From assembly GCF_000577245.1 (NCBI RefSeq), contig NZ_CBYO010000009.1, positions 1 to 64,000 on the forward strand: DNA of 64,000 bases. Direction: 5' to 3'. Within the stretch, counting starts at the first letter, position 1. Each line of letters starts with the position of its first letter. This document shows positions 9,033 through 21,006 of this stretch, piece after piece. The DNA is from Paucisalibacillus algeriensis (lineage in GTDB: Bacteria > Bacillota > Bacilli > Bacillales > Amphibacillaceae). The position numbers were made by a program, and so were the translations under genes. Under the pieces are notes generated by a model. That model was not told the origin of the DNA. It did not search any database and worked only from the letters and a program-made list of their open reading frames with translations.

Positions 9033-10079
9033 ATGAAGGTTCTTATATTGGGAGGTACTCGGTTTTTAGGAAAAGCTTTGGTAGAAGAAGGATTGAAAAG
9101 AGGTCATGAAATCACATTATTCAATCGTGGGACCAATAAAGAGGCGTTTTCTGATGTGGAACAGCTCAACGGTGATAGGGACGGAGATGTATCACAGCTC
9201 GAAAACAGGAAATGGGATGTTGTAATGGACACATGTGGCTTCGCTCCTCACCAAATAAACAAAATTGCAGCTGTTCTCGGGACTAGCATCGAACATTATA
9301 CATACATTTCAAGCATCTCCGTTTATAAAGATTGGATTCCGTTCAATATCGCAGAAGACTATCATTTACAGTCAATGCCATCAGATCAATTGAAAGACGT
9401 ATTGAAAAACGTTGAGGAAGGAAGAATTTCTCCTTATGAACATTACGGTGCTTTGAAGGTGCTATGTGAAGCAGAAGCAGAGAAATATTGGCCGGGGCGG
9501 GTGTTGCATATCAGGGCAGGTCAGCTTGTCGGGCAGTTTGACTATACGGATCGGCTCCCGTACTGGGTTCAACGTGTGGCAGTAGGCGGAAACATAATGG
9601 TGCCTGGAAGTCCGAACCGTCCAATTCAACTAATCGACGTGAAAGATATAGCAACATGGGTGTTTGATATGGTGAAAAAAAGAAAAGCTGGAACGTTCAA
9701 TGTTACAGGTCCCGATTATGAATTGACGATGGAAGAGCTTTTAAACACGTGTAAAGTAGTTACAAACAGCGATGCTGAATTTGTCTGGGTAGATGAAGAA
9801 TTTGTGTTGGAACATGAAATACAGCCGTGGACGGAAATGCCGTTATGGATTCCTGAACAATTTCCGTTAGAAGGAGAAACTGAGCCGTGGAAAATGTGTA
9901 TAAGCGTAAAAAAAGCTTTAGACGCAGGGCTTTCCTTTCGTCGTCTTGAAGAAACAATACATGATGTATATCAATGGGAAAAATCGAGAAAGGATTCAAA
10001 AAGAAAAACAGGTATAACGCGTAAAAAAGAGCAAGAGGTACTAGATGCCTGGTTCCATTTGAAGGAAATTCACAAGTAG
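9033..10079 (+). CDS. NAD-dependent epimerase/dehydratase (extended SDR)
   Basis: The protein has 348 residues and starts with the Rossmann motif GGTRFLG (residues 7-13), with D of WDVVMDTCGF at the end of the next strand. The expected Y-x-x-x-K appears as YEHYGALKV (about 138-146). The C-terminal part, residues 230-348, is a family-typical substrate lobe with WIPEQFP. It is an atypical-type SDR often annotated as reductase or epimerase in Bacilli; the substrate cannot be told. GGGGGAAAAGT precedes the ATG. It stands alone and ends before a shared terminator. Confidence 0.85.
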   Translation: MKVLILGGTRFLGKALVEEGLKRGHEITLFNRGTNKEAFSDVEQLNGDRDGDVSQLENRKWDVVMDTCGFAPHQINKIAAVLGTSIEHYTYISSISVYKDWIPFNIAEDYHLQSMPSDQLKDVLKNVEEGRISPYEHYGALKVLCEAEAEKYWPGRVLHIRAGQLVGQFDYTDRLPYWVQRVAVGGNIMVPGSPNRPIQLIDVKDIATWVFDMVKKRKAGTFNVTGPDYELTMEELLNTCKVVTNSDAEFVWVDEEFVLEHEIQPWTEMPLWIPEQFPLEGETEPWKMCISVKKALDAGLSFRRLEETIHDVYQWEKSRKDSKRKTGITRKKEQEVLDAWFHLKEIHK

Positions 10080-10271
10080 CTTGGAATTTAACTAATAAAG
10101 TAGGATTGTAGAATTAGGAAAGAACTGAAGAAAAATTAGAGCGGTGCTGCTTGCCTGGGCTGTAAGTTGAATCAGTGGTGGCGGATCTCACTTCCGCATT
10201 TACTGTCTTCTATCTGCATATAATGTGCTTGTCAAATAGCTTTATATACAAAATTACTAAGTAAGGCATTA

Positions 10272-10320
10272 AAAACCTTCTACGTTATACTTCGAAAGAG
10301 TTGTAGAAGGTTTTATCTTT
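10272..10320. terminator. Bidirectional terminator
   Basis: AAAACCTTCTAC and GTAGAAGGTTTT form a 12-bp perfect stem with a 19-base loop. It lies between the convergent SDR gene and HAD pseudogene and has A and T runs on both sides, so it can serve both. Confidence 0.75.
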
Positions 10321-10323
10321 AAC

Positions 10324-11101
10324 TCAACAATTCCTTGTATAATCGTAAATGCGAGAAAGCTGATCTAGTTTTTCAACAATCATATCTTCTGTATTCTCAT
10401 CTAATGAAATTGTTTCTGAAGCATACTTGGCTAAATCCTTATGGTAACTAATCATTACGGAATGCTTTGCACTCATAAACATTGTAATATCGTTAGCGTC
10501 ATTTCCAAATGCTATATATTCATCCTGTTTTATTCCTAACCTACTTATAGCACTCCATTTATGAATATTTTTTGGACTTATATCAAGCACATTTTCATCT
10601 CCATGTGTATGTGTTATTACATCAAGGGTGGATATTCTTTTAGTAAGTTCTTCCATGTTATCAGAAGTTAAAATCAGAATCTTAATAATTGATTTATGAA
10701 CATCTAAATCAACCAATTTTGCTAATTTAAACGGGTCAAGATTATTTAAAATTGGATGATCTTGAGAACCGGTATAGGAATAATCCCACTCCCCATCAAT
10801 TAAGTACGTAGCTTTAAACTCAGCTAAAATAGATTTTATGGAGTCAATTTGGGAATCGGTAAAAGAGTCGGAATGAAATTATACTACCATTCTTTGAGAT
10901 TAAAGATCCATTTCCACCAATCATTGGGTATGCATGAAAACGCTCATGTAAGACAGGAAGTAAATCACGAATCGGTCTAGCTGAAGCAAATATGACTTCA
11001 TGCCCATGTGCAACTAGCGTTTCTAATGATACTAGTATCTTTTCAGAAACTGGCTTACCGTTAAAGCAAATTGTCCCATCTAAATCGAACACAAATTTCA
11101 T
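10324..11101 (-). pseudogene. Cof-type HAD-IIB phosphatase, single frameshift
   Basis: The N-terminal frame (11101 to 10844) starts MKFVFDLDGTICFNG with motif I DxDGT. The C-terminal frame carries IAFGNDANDITMF, the motif IV that binds Mg2+. The region between, read in the second frame, gives SDSFTDSQIDSIKSILAEF then TYLIDGEWDYSYTGSQDHP without stops, so the two halves join through one frameshift near 10875. Total length is 778 bases, one more than a multiple of three. The restored protein would be about 258 residues, normal for Cof-type sugar-phosphate or flavin-phosphate phosphatases. There is no slippery heptamer at the shift. Confidence 0.85.
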
Positions 11102-11127
11102 TTTATGACACTCCTACAAATATTTTA

Positions 11128-11176
11128 TTGTCCTTATCATATCAGTTAATCTTATAATGAAAAGGACATATGTCCT
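11128..11176 (+). promoter_or_regulatory. Promoter with palindromic operator for the Crp/Fnr gene
   Basis: TTGTCC (11128-11133) and TATAAT (11153-11158) form a promoter with a 19-base spacer. Immediately downstream, AGGACATATGTCCT (11163-11176) is a perfect 14-bp palindrome overlapping the expected transcription start and ending 6 bases before the ribosome binding site. A repressor bound there would block initiation; autoregulation by the encoded regulator is the simplest reading. Confidence 0.55.
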
Positions 11177-11195
11177 AAAAGGAGGGAGTTTTTAT

Positions 11196-11894
11196 ATGAA
11201 ATTTATTCAAGACTTGAAGTTACTTCAATCAAAATTAAGAGAACATAGTATTGAGCAAATATTTAACCAGAAAAGACCACTTCCATTTACATTGCAGCAA
11301 TATGAACAAGATGAAATAATTTTACTAGAAGGAAATGAACTGAAATCACTATTGTTTTTAGTGGAAGGAAAAGCGAAAGTAACGTCTAGTGTTGAAACCG
11401 GAAAATCACTTTTACTACGATTTGTCCAACCTTTCTCCATTATTGGTGATATTGAACTAATTCGAGACGTTCCTGTCCAGTCACAGGTTAAAGCAGTTAA
11501 CGAATGCTTATTAATCGGATTACCTTTTGATTACATAAAACAACATGAAATGAATAACCCGATGTTTTTGCAAACACTTTTAGAACATGTAAGTTATAAA
11601 CTTCAAACTTGCACCACAGCATCTCGTGTCAATTTATTGGCATCTGTGGAAAACAAATTTGCAAGTTTCCTAATGTCCACGATATCACCTGAGCCTGACA
11701 ATAATTTTGGAATAGAACTAAGGACTTCCAATATTAAAGAGATTGCAGATTTACTTGGCACGACATATCGACATCTAAATCGAGTTATTAATTCGCTATG
11801 CCAAAGGAAAATTATTAAAAAAGATAAAGATTCTATTCGAATATTAAATTGGTCTGTTTTGGGGGAAATTTCCAATGGAATCCGTTATGAATAA
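11196..11894 (+). CDS. Crp/Fnr-family transcriptional regulator (YeiL-like)
   Basis: This 232-residue protein has an N-terminal cyclic-nucleotide-binding-like jelly roll (about 20-140, with EDEIILLEG-type strand and PFSIIGDIELIR) and a C-terminal Crp-type winged helix (about 150-225, with IKEIADLLGTTYRHLNRVI). No cysteine cluster for an iron-sulfur site is present, and the cAMP-binding arginine-serine pair is not conserved. It looks closest to the YeiL branch, whose ligand is unclear. ATG at 11196 is preceded by AAAAGGAGG, which excludes the longer frame from 11157. It diverges from the HAD pseudogene. Confidence 0.85.
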   Translation: MKFIQDLKLLQSKLREHSIEQIFNQKRPLPFTLQQYEQDEIILLEGNELKSLLFLVEGKAKVTSSVETGKSLLLRFVQPFSIIGDIELIRDVPVQSQVKAVNECLLIGLPFDYIKQHEMNNPMFLQTLLEHVSYKLQTCTTASRVNLLASVENKFASFLMSTISPEPDNNFGIELRTSNIKEIADLLGTTYRHLNRVINSLCQRKIIKKDKDSIRILNWSVLGEISNGIRYE

Positions 11895-12008
11895 CGAATA
11901 ACCTTCTTTTCTATTGAATATTAGGATATGACTCTATTCTTTAGAGTATGGGCTGTTCCAGTAGCGGCTCTCAACCTCGTAAGTTTTCTGCATTTGATGG
12001 GTAAAGTA

Positions 12009-12269
12009 AAAGGGATTTATAGCATTCATGATTTGCACATCTGGATAATTACTAGTGGACTAAATGCACTTTCTTGCCATGTAATTGTCGATGGTTAGCT
12101 AACGATTACAGAAAGTAAGAATATGTTACGCAAAATTGAACATGATTTTGAGCATAAAGAGATTATGCATGTAGCGATTCAACTGGAAACAGCAGCGCAT
12201 AAACATGACAATTCTATTCTTTGTAAAATAAAAAACGTACCCCCACATCATCGCGGCCATAGTCATTAA
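12009..12269 (+). pseudogene. 3' fragment of a czcD-type cation efflux gene
   Basis: In frame it reads KGIYSIHDLHIWIITSGLNA then LSCHVIVDG, a TAG stop, and LTITESKNMLRKIEHDFEHK through to HHRGHSH. By eye this is about 85 percent identical at DNA level to the last 260 bases of the intact czcD gene at 19814-20764. Only the cytoplasmic C-terminal domain remains, the six membrane segments are missing, and an in-frame stop is present. It is a non-functional paralogous copy about 8 kb from the intact gene. The 11895-12008 stretch before it has no recognisable coding content. Confidence 0.85.
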
Positions 12270-12421
12270 TAAAAGTACGAAAAACCAAGTTATTTAGAAA
12301 TGGTTTTTCGTACTTTTATCCTTTTCTATTTATGACAAGTAACTTTGTGTATTTGCTACTCTTGACATATCTACAGGGAGTAGTAATTCAATTCACTTGT
12401 TAAATAGAATATAATTCATTT

Positions 12422-12900
12422 CTAGTTCTTATCGGGTGGATTAACCTGCTTAGAAGAAGCAATACCAAATAGAAAAGTATCGATGGCTTTCTTATATAGT
12501 TCGAGGGTGTCGTCCATATTTAAGTCTCTACAAATATTATTTAGTCCGTATAACAGGGTGTCAAAGATCTTTGCTAATAATAGCGAATCATCTGATTTGA
12601 ATTCTCCTGATTGCATTCCTTCTGATAATAGCTTTTGACTATAAGAAATTCTAATGTTAATCGTTTTATAAAGCTGATTCTGTACTAAAGTATTAGACTT
12701 TTCATGACAAAAAAATTCATCGGCCACATTTGTCAGCGGATGGTTATAATCATTGATAACAAAGTGTTTTGCAATTCCGTACAGTTGATCAATTGTAGTA
12801 GAATATTGCTTTTTTTGGTCCTCCCATTGCTCCATCCATTCATTTTCCCATTCATCCAATACATGAATGAATAACCCAAAAGACGGCTTGATGGTAAAAA
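12422..12900 (-). pseudogene. TetR/AcrR regulator lacking its DNA-binding domain
   Basis: The frame encodes about 145 residues of an all-helical ligand domain (DEWENEWMEQWEDQKKQ, FFCHEKSN, QKLLSEGMQSGEFKSDDSLL, TFLFGIA) typical of TetR C-termini. The 47-residue N-terminal helix-turn-helix is absent: upstream bases give only a short frameshifted stretch up to about 12900 that looks like the end of helix 4. There is no ribosome binding site before the TTG at 12859. It is a deletion remnant. 12901-13145 contains no gene I can support. Confidence 0.65.
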
Positions 12901-13145
12901 ATATAAGTGTTAAGCTACATCATTTTGTGAAGTTCATCTTTAAAAGGGGCTGTACGGTATGAAAAAAGTATTTATGAACATGAAGCAACAGGGAATTTGA
13001 AACAAGGAAATATTGTTTTGTTGGGGTTTATATATGGTTGAAAAAGCCACTTACTATATGCAAGAACGGGCTCAAATCAAAAAGAATATTCGTTTTATCT
13101 ATATTATTAATTAAAACTTAACAACCTGGAAGGAGGGGGAACCCC

Positions 13146-14037
13146 ATGATCGAACAAAAAACTATCCAAATGATAGAACCGGAACTACCTTGGAGCAAGA
13201 AAAAGAAAAATCAGTTAAGATGGATGATCCCGTTCGATTGTATTTAAGTGAAATTGGCAAAATAGATTTGCTATCTGCAGCAGAAGAAATTGAGCTAGCT
13301 TCCTTAATCGAAGACGGAGACATAAAAGCTAAGAGAAAACTAGTTGAGGCAAACCTTCGTCTGGTAGTTAGTATTGCAAAGCGTTATGTAGGGAGAGGTA
13401 TAGTCTTCTTAGAATTAATTCAAGAAGGAAATATAGGTATATTTAGAGCTGTTGAGAAATTTGACCACCGAAAAGGCTATAGATTCAGTACCTATGCAAC
13501 TTGGTGGATTAAACAAGCTATAACACGTGCCATTGCTGATCAAGCTCGTACCATTCGAATTCCAGTACACATGGTAGAAATAATCAATAAAATAATCCGT
13601 GTTCAACGTTCTTTATTGCAGGATTTAGGTCGTGAACCAACACCCTTAGAAATTGGTGAAGAAATGGAAATAAGCCCAGAAAGAATGCAAGACATTCTCA
13701 AAATTGCTGAAGAACCACTGTCCCTGGAAATGCCAATCGGTGGAGAAGATAATTCGTATTTAGGTGACTTTATCGAGGACCAAGAAGCCCCTCAGATTAC
13801 GCAGTTTTTGAAACGTTAAAAGAACTGTTAGAGGACATACTAGATACACTTTCCGACCGGGAAGAAAATATTCTCCGTCTTCGATTTGGATTAGATGACG
13901 GAAGAAAGAGAACTTTAGAAGAACTTGGCGATATATTCGGTGTAACAAGGGAGAGGATCCGCCAAATTGAAGCAAAAGCGTTACGTAAATTAAGACATCC
14001 ATGCCGCAGTAAACGATTAACAGATTTTCTTGATTAA
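13146..14037 (+). pseudogene. RpoD (sigma-A)-like sigma factor paralogue, frameshifted
   Basis: Frame one (13190-13819) gives [20 protein letters not shown] (region 1.2), [17 protein letters not shown] and [20 protein letters not shown] (region 2), and region 3 up to [11 protein letters not shown]. The next frame, to 14037, gives [26 protein letters not shown]-type helix as [20 protein letters not shown] (region 4.2). A one-base loss near 13790 in a CCCC run explains the shift. The strong AAGGAGGGGG leads to ATG at 13146 in a third frame, so a second shift near 13185 is likely. Region 1.1 is absent. Repaired, it would be about 290 residues. Region 2 departs from sigma-A consensus ([18 protein letters not shown]). 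Confidence 0.85.
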
Positions 14038-14351
14038 TTTCTAGCTTGTAAAAGAATAGACATAGGCGATAAGGAGATACATAAAAATGTGAATTCGTTC
14101 GGATTTTTCTTTGCTTAAAATTTAATCGATATAAAAGCAAGTTTTACTTTTAGTCATTGTTAGAGGAAATATTTTTTAAATTAAATTTGTAATTAGTATT
14201 TTTAACCTGGGGTTAGGTTGTTCTGCTAGCAAGGGTTAAAAGTACTTAAAAAGTGAGTGAAGGGTTACAAATGTAGTATGATTTTCATATCCTGTTACTT
14301 TGAATTTAGCAACTTCTTGATTTTCTAATGTAAGCGTGTTAAAATTTGTTT

Positions 14352-14381
14352 AGATTGTTACCTTAGGTGGGCAAGACTAAA
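14352..14381 (+). promoter_or_regulatory. RAT: LicT-type antiterminator RNA target upstream of licT
   Basis: AGATTGTTACC, a short loop, then GTGGGCAAGACTAAA follows the ribonucleic antiterminator pattern of BglG/LicT systems (GGATTGTTACTG..CAGGCAAAACC). Its GGGCAAG half can also pair with CTTGACCC at 14434-14441, giving the alternative terminator-side structure. The region 14038-14351 shows no gene. Confidence 0.65.
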
Positions 14382-14441
14382 GCTTAATAGTGTTACTACG
14401 ATATAATGTAGGGATAGTCATTACGTAAGTAAGCTTGACCC

Positions 14442-14485
14442 GGTTATGTCCAACTTTCTTATGTTGGGGATAACTATTTTTTTTT
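14442..14485 (+). terminator. Conditional terminator upstream of licT
   Basis: GGTTATGTCCAAC and GTTGGGGATAACT form a 13-bp stem with one mismatch, loop TTTCTTAT, then nine T. It lies between the RAT element and licT, so readthrough would need LicT binding, giving autoregulation. Confidence 0.75.
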
Positions 14486-14512
14486 GCTAAAACATCGGAA
14501 AGGAGGATTGTG

Positions 14513-15343
14513 ATGGAGATTATAAGAATAATAAACAATAATATTGTAACATCCGTACAAAACGAAAATGAAGTTGTAATTATGGGGAAGGGCATAGGGT
14601 TTAAAAAAGAAATTGGCCAAGAGATAGATCCGAAACAAATCGAAAAAATATATACTCTAGATAACCCAAGTAATGTTGATAGATTTAAGCTGTTACTGCA
14701 AGATATACCATTGGAAGAAATGCAAGCTATTAATGAAATAGTATCATATGCTAAGTTGTCTCTGGGGAAAAAATTAAGCGATAGTATATATATTTCACTA
14801 ATGGATCATCTTCACTTTGCTATTGAAAGACATGAAAAAGGTCTTGATTTTAGAAATGCACTTGCTTGGGAAGTAAAACACTTTTACCATCATGAATACC
14901 TTATAGGAAAAGAAGCTTTGGAAATTATTTCAAGAAGATTAAAAATCCAGCTTCCTATAGATGAAGCCATAACAATAGCATTGCATATTGTTAATGCTGA
15001 GATGGATAATACCATGGATAATACGGTAGGAATGACCAAAATTATTAAACAAGTGTTAAGCATTATTCAGTACACCTTCAATACGGAGTTTTCTGAAGAA
15101 AGCCTTGCTTACGAACGGTTGTTAACGCATTTGAAATTTTTTGTGCAACGAATTACGTTGAACCGCTCTCTTCCTGACGAGAATATTGAGTTGTTTTCTA
15201 TGATCCGTCACAGTTATCCTAAAGAATATAATTGCGCGCTTAAAATCAGTGAATATGTTTTTGATGAAACTAGACATAAGCTAACTACAGCTGAGTTAGC
15301 CTATATTACTATTCATATTAATCGTGTTATAAATGATAAATAA
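14513..15343 (+). CDS. licT: BglG/LicT-family transcription antiterminator
   Basis: The 276-residue protein has an N-terminal CAT RNA-binding domain (residues 1-55, IIRIINNNIVTSV, GKGIGFKKEIGQEID) followed by two PTS regulation domains. Phosphorylatable histidines are visible in PRD1 (DHLHFAIERHEKG, VKHFYHHEY) and PRD2 (MIRHSYPKEY, ITIHINRV). It should bind RAT RNA when beta-glucosides relieve EII-mediated phosphorylation, and so prevent termination ahead of itself and bglP. ATG at 14513 follows AAAGGAGG. Two RAT elements flank it. Confidence 0.93.
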   Translation: MEIIRIINNNIVTSVQNENEVVIMGKGIGFKKEIGQEIDPKQIEKIYTLDNPSNVDRFKLLLQDIPLEEMQAINEIVSYAKLSLGKKLSDSIYISLMDHLHFAIERHEKGLDFRNALAWEVKHFYHHEYLIGKEALEIISRRLKIQLPIDEAITIALHIVNAEMDNTMDNTVGMTKIIKQVLSIIQYTFNTEFSEESLAYERLLTHLKFFVQRITLNRSLPDENIELFSMIRHSYPKEYNCALKISEYVFDETRHKLTTAELAYITIHINRVINDK

Positions 15344-15347
15344 ATGG

Positions 15348-15378
15348 GATTGTTATCGAATAAATCGAGCTAGACCCA
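15348..15378 (+). promoter_or_regulatory. RAT element between licT and bglP
   Basis: GGATTGTTATCG starts a RAT-like hairpin whose 3' arm (CGAGCTAGACCC) overlaps the 5' arm of the following terminator, the mutually exclusive arrangement known for LicT targets. Confidence 0.65.
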
Positions 15379-15410
15379 ACTCTTATTTTCTAGGAGTTTG
15401 GGTCTTTTTT
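15372..15410 (+). terminator. Conditional terminator before bglP
   Basis: AGACCCAACTC pairs with GAGTTTGGGTCT (one bulge) and is followed by TTTTTT. It overlaps the RAT by about 7 bases, so LicT binding excludes it. Confidence 0.85.
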
Positions 15411-15424
15411 ATTTAAAGGAGTAA

Positions 15425-18732
<3,308 letters not shown>

Positions 18733-18846
18733 CGTAAAACATTTCATATTAAAAACATGGGGAAATGAGTAATATTAATGTAAAAGTGTTTATTAATAAA
18801 TGTTAATTTTTTTAATTTCCCTTATTTAGAGTTTTAATTTTGTGCT

Positions 18847-18900
18847 CCTATTGGAGATAGAAGAACAAGAATGTTCTTACATCTCCAATAGGGGATTTTT
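18847..18900 (+). terminator. Terminator of the licT-bglP-bglH operon
   Basis: CCTATTGGAGAT and ATCTCCAATAGG form a 12-bp stem enclosing a second small hairpin (AAGAAC/GTTCTT), with TTTTT after it. Confidence 0.85.
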
Positions 18901-19130
18901 AATATATAGCTTATACAAGTTATATCCATGATAAAAATTTAGCAAGTCTTTTTGGTATTGAAAACTGATTAAGATAATATACACTAATACACTTTTGTTG
19001 AATGTTCAGTTAACAATGCCGAGAAAGATGACTTGGAATCTTTGCAAGAGTAGGCTGTTGATTTTGATGTTCCAGACATGTCGAAGTCGTGGAAGTCATT
19101 GAAAGTAAATATAATTGCGCCTTAAATGCA

Positions 19131-19152
19131 TATATGTTAATGTATTCATATA
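19131..19152 (+). promoter_or_regulatory. Probable CzrA operator upstream of czrA
   Basis: TATATG (19131-19136) and CATATA (19147-19152) form an interrupted palindrome about 65 bases before czrA. The same arms recur before czcD. The rest of 18901-19217 shows scattered broken frames and no supportable gene. Confidence 0.4.
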
Positions 19153-19217
19153 AAGGGATTGATTTTCTAATTATTATTTATAATTGTACGAAATGATGCA
19201 GGGAGGTTAGGAATAAA

Positions 19218-19541
19218 ATGGAAGACTTTAAAAACGAGAATGGCCCTACTCAGGATTTAGATAGCGAAACAATATTTATCGTGTCACAAACCTTTAAAGC
19301 ATTAGGTGATCCCACAAGAATCCGAATTCTTAATTTGCTTTTTAAAAAAGAGTGTTCTGTAAACGAAATTGCAGATAGTTTGAATATCCGACAATCTACT
19401 GTATCTCATCAATTGCGATTTTTGAAAAACTTAAGGCTTGTGAAATACCGTCGCGAGGGAACAACACTTTACTATTCCCACGATGATGCTCACGTAATGC
19501 TTCTTTTGCAACAAATGATAGAGCATGCTTGTCACAGTTAG
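19218..19541 (+). CDS. czrA: Zinc/cobalt-sensing ArsR-family repressor CzrA
   Basis: The 107-residue winged-helix protein has the ArsR core ([16 protein letters not shown], helix [20 protein letters not shown]) and a complete alpha-5 metal site: D-x-H-x10-H-x2-H, seen as [17 protein letters not shown]. This pattern defines the CzrA/NmtR group that releases DNA on Zn(II) or Co(II). No cysteine alpha-3 site is present. GGGAGG precedes the ATG. The neighbouring czcD, 272 bases downstream on the same strand, with a palindromic operator, is the expected target, and an operator before czrA suggests autoregulation. Confidence 0.92.
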   Translation: MEDFKNENGPTQDLDSETIFIVSQTFKALGDPTRIRILNLLFKKECSVNEIADSLNIRQSTVSHQLRFLKNLRLVKYRREGTTLYYSHDDAHVMLLLQQMIEHACHS

Positions 19542-19770
19542 TTTTACTTATTTAAGTAAGTGGCAAGCAATTTTAAATACCAGTTATAGAAATATATAAG
19601 AATGTAAATAAATAGAACTGTGCTTAATTTATCCCCAGAGGAAAAACAAATAATGAAAGATAGCTACTTCAATTAATTAAATATATTAGAGTTTAGAAGG
19701 CTTGTACTTGCGGGCGATTGAATTTTACTTACTTATTTATAAATAATAGTAAGTGATGTTAAAAATATTG

Positions 19771-19788
19771 TTATATGCATACATATAA
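19771..19788 (+). promoter_or_regulatory. CzrA-type operator upstream of czcD
   Basis: TTATATGCATACATATAA is an 18-bp palindrome broken only at two central positions, ending 25 bases before the czcD start. It overlaps where the promoter or early transcript should be. Confidence 0.6.
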
Positions 19789-19813
19789 ATATAAGAATAT
19801 TGGGGGGCTTATA

Positions 19814-20764
19814 ATGGGACATGACCATGGACACGACCATACACATGGAGCAAATAAAAAAATGTTATTAATATCATTTTTAATCATTACAATTTATATG
19901 ATTGTAGAAGCGGTGGGGGGCTATTTAACCAATAGTCTTGCCCTTTTGGCAGATGCGGGTCACATGCTAAGTGACGCTATTTCACTAGCGATTGCTTTAA
20001 TTGCGTTTAAATTAGGAGAAAGGGTAGCGAGTCAAAGTAAGACCTTTGGCTACAAACGATTTGAGATTTTAGCTTCTGTATTAAATGGTGTGACGTTAAT
20101 TGTAATTGCTTTGTTTATTTTCTATGAAGCAATTGGGCGTTTCGTAAACCCTTCTGAAGTCGCAACATCAGGAATGTTGACTATCAGTATCATTGGCCTA
20201 GCTATTAATGCTCTCGTTGCGTGGATTATGCTACGTGGTGCGGATGTAGAGGGAAATTTAAACATGCGTGGGGCTTATTTACATGTAATAAGTGATATGC
20301 TTGGATCTATTGGTGCGATTGTTGCTGCACTGCTTATTATGTTCTTTGGCTGGGGTTGGGCAGATCCACTTGCGAGTGTTATTGTCGCCATTCTTGTATT
20401 AAGAAGCGGCTTCCATGTGACTAAGGCCGCTATTCATGTTCTAATGGAAGGAACACCACAAAATGTCGACGTTAATGATGTTATTCAAACCATTGAAAAA
20501 ATTAACGGGATTCATAGCATTCATGATTTACATGTCTGGACAATTACTAGTGGACTAAATGCACTTTCTTGCCATGCTGTAGTCGATGATCAGCTAACGG
20601 TAGCAGAAAGTGAGAATGTTTTACGAAAGATTGAACACGACCTTGAGCATAAAGGAATTATGCATGTAACGATTCAACTAGAGACAGGAGCACATAAACA
20701 TGACAATTCAATTCTTTGTCAAATAAAAAACGAACCGTCACATCATCACCATCATCATCACTAA
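19814..20764 (+). CDS. czcD: Cation diffusion facilitator, Zn/Cd/Co efflux
   Basis: The 316-residue CDF protein starts MGHDHGHDHTHG and ends in seven histidines. Six membrane helices are visible between about residues 18 and 195. Both transport-site motifs are present: HMLSD in helix II (LADAGHMLSDA) and HVISD in helix V. The C-terminal cytoplasmic domain (about 205-300) contains HSIHDLHVWTITSG. It exports divalent metals in exchange for protons. ATG at 19814 with TGGGGGG upstream is preferred over the ATG at 19775, which lies inside the operator. A decayed copy of its 3' end lies at 12009-12269. Confidence 0.92.
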   Translation: MGHDHGHDHTHGANKKMLLISFLIITIYMIVEAVGGYLTNSLALLADAGHMLSDAISLAIALIAFKLGERVASQSKTFGYKRFEILASVLNGVTLIVIALFIFYEAIGRFVNPSEVATSGMLTISIIGLAINALVAWIMLRGADVEGNLNMRGAYLHVISDMLGSIGAIVAALLIMFFGWGWADPLASVIVAILVLRSGFHVTKAAIHVLMEGTPQNVDVNDVIQTIEKINGIHSIHDLHVWTITSGLNALSCHAVVDDQLTVAESENVLRKIEHDLEHKGIMHVTIQLETGAHKHDNSILCQIKNEPSHHHHHHH

Positions 20765-20886
20765 GGATCATAGTTAAAAGTAAGATGATGATAGTTAAAG
20801 CGGCAAACGGTTGTTGAATACCCTGCACAGATTAAGGCTAATCAACAACCGGTACAAGAATGTTCCAACTTTTTGTATTTTAGGAT

Positions 20887-21006
20887 ATGGAGCAAAAGAA
20901 GAAGGAGCGGATTATATTGAAGCTTTTAAAAGTGATTTGGTGGTCTTTAATTTTTATCGGTACACTGGCAATTACTTTATTGAAAAAGAAAAAAGGCAGA
21001 AGTTAG
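20887..21006 (+). CDS. Candidate 39-residue single-span membrane protein
   Basis: A frame from ATG at 20887 gives a lysine-rich start (MEQKKKERI), one hydrophobic span (IWWSLIFIGTLAITLL) and a basic tail (KKKKGRS). The charge pattern predicts a small single-pass membrane protein. The upstream site is weak (TTTTAGGAT), so translation is uncertain. It lies 120 bases after czcD and could belong to that transcript, where a small accessory peptide would fit. I know no family for it. Confidence 0.4.
   Translation: MEQKKKERIILKLLKVIWWSLIFIGTLAITLLKKKKGRS

Noticed and set aside
13785-13805. Programmed frameshift in the RpoD-like gene
   Set aside because: No slippery heptamer, no downstream pseudoknot or internal Shine-Dalgarno, and a second shift is needed near 13185; decay or sequencing error is simpler.
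13760-14140. 126-codon minus-strand frame over the sigma factor 3' end
   Set aside because: Antisense to region 4 of the RpoD-like sequence, which is clearly the coding strand.
20743-20764. Poly-histidine end of czcD as a cloning tag
   Set aside because: The seven C-terminal histidines continue a natural His-rich tail (the paralogous scrap at 12242-12269 also ends His-rich) and no vector sequence follows.
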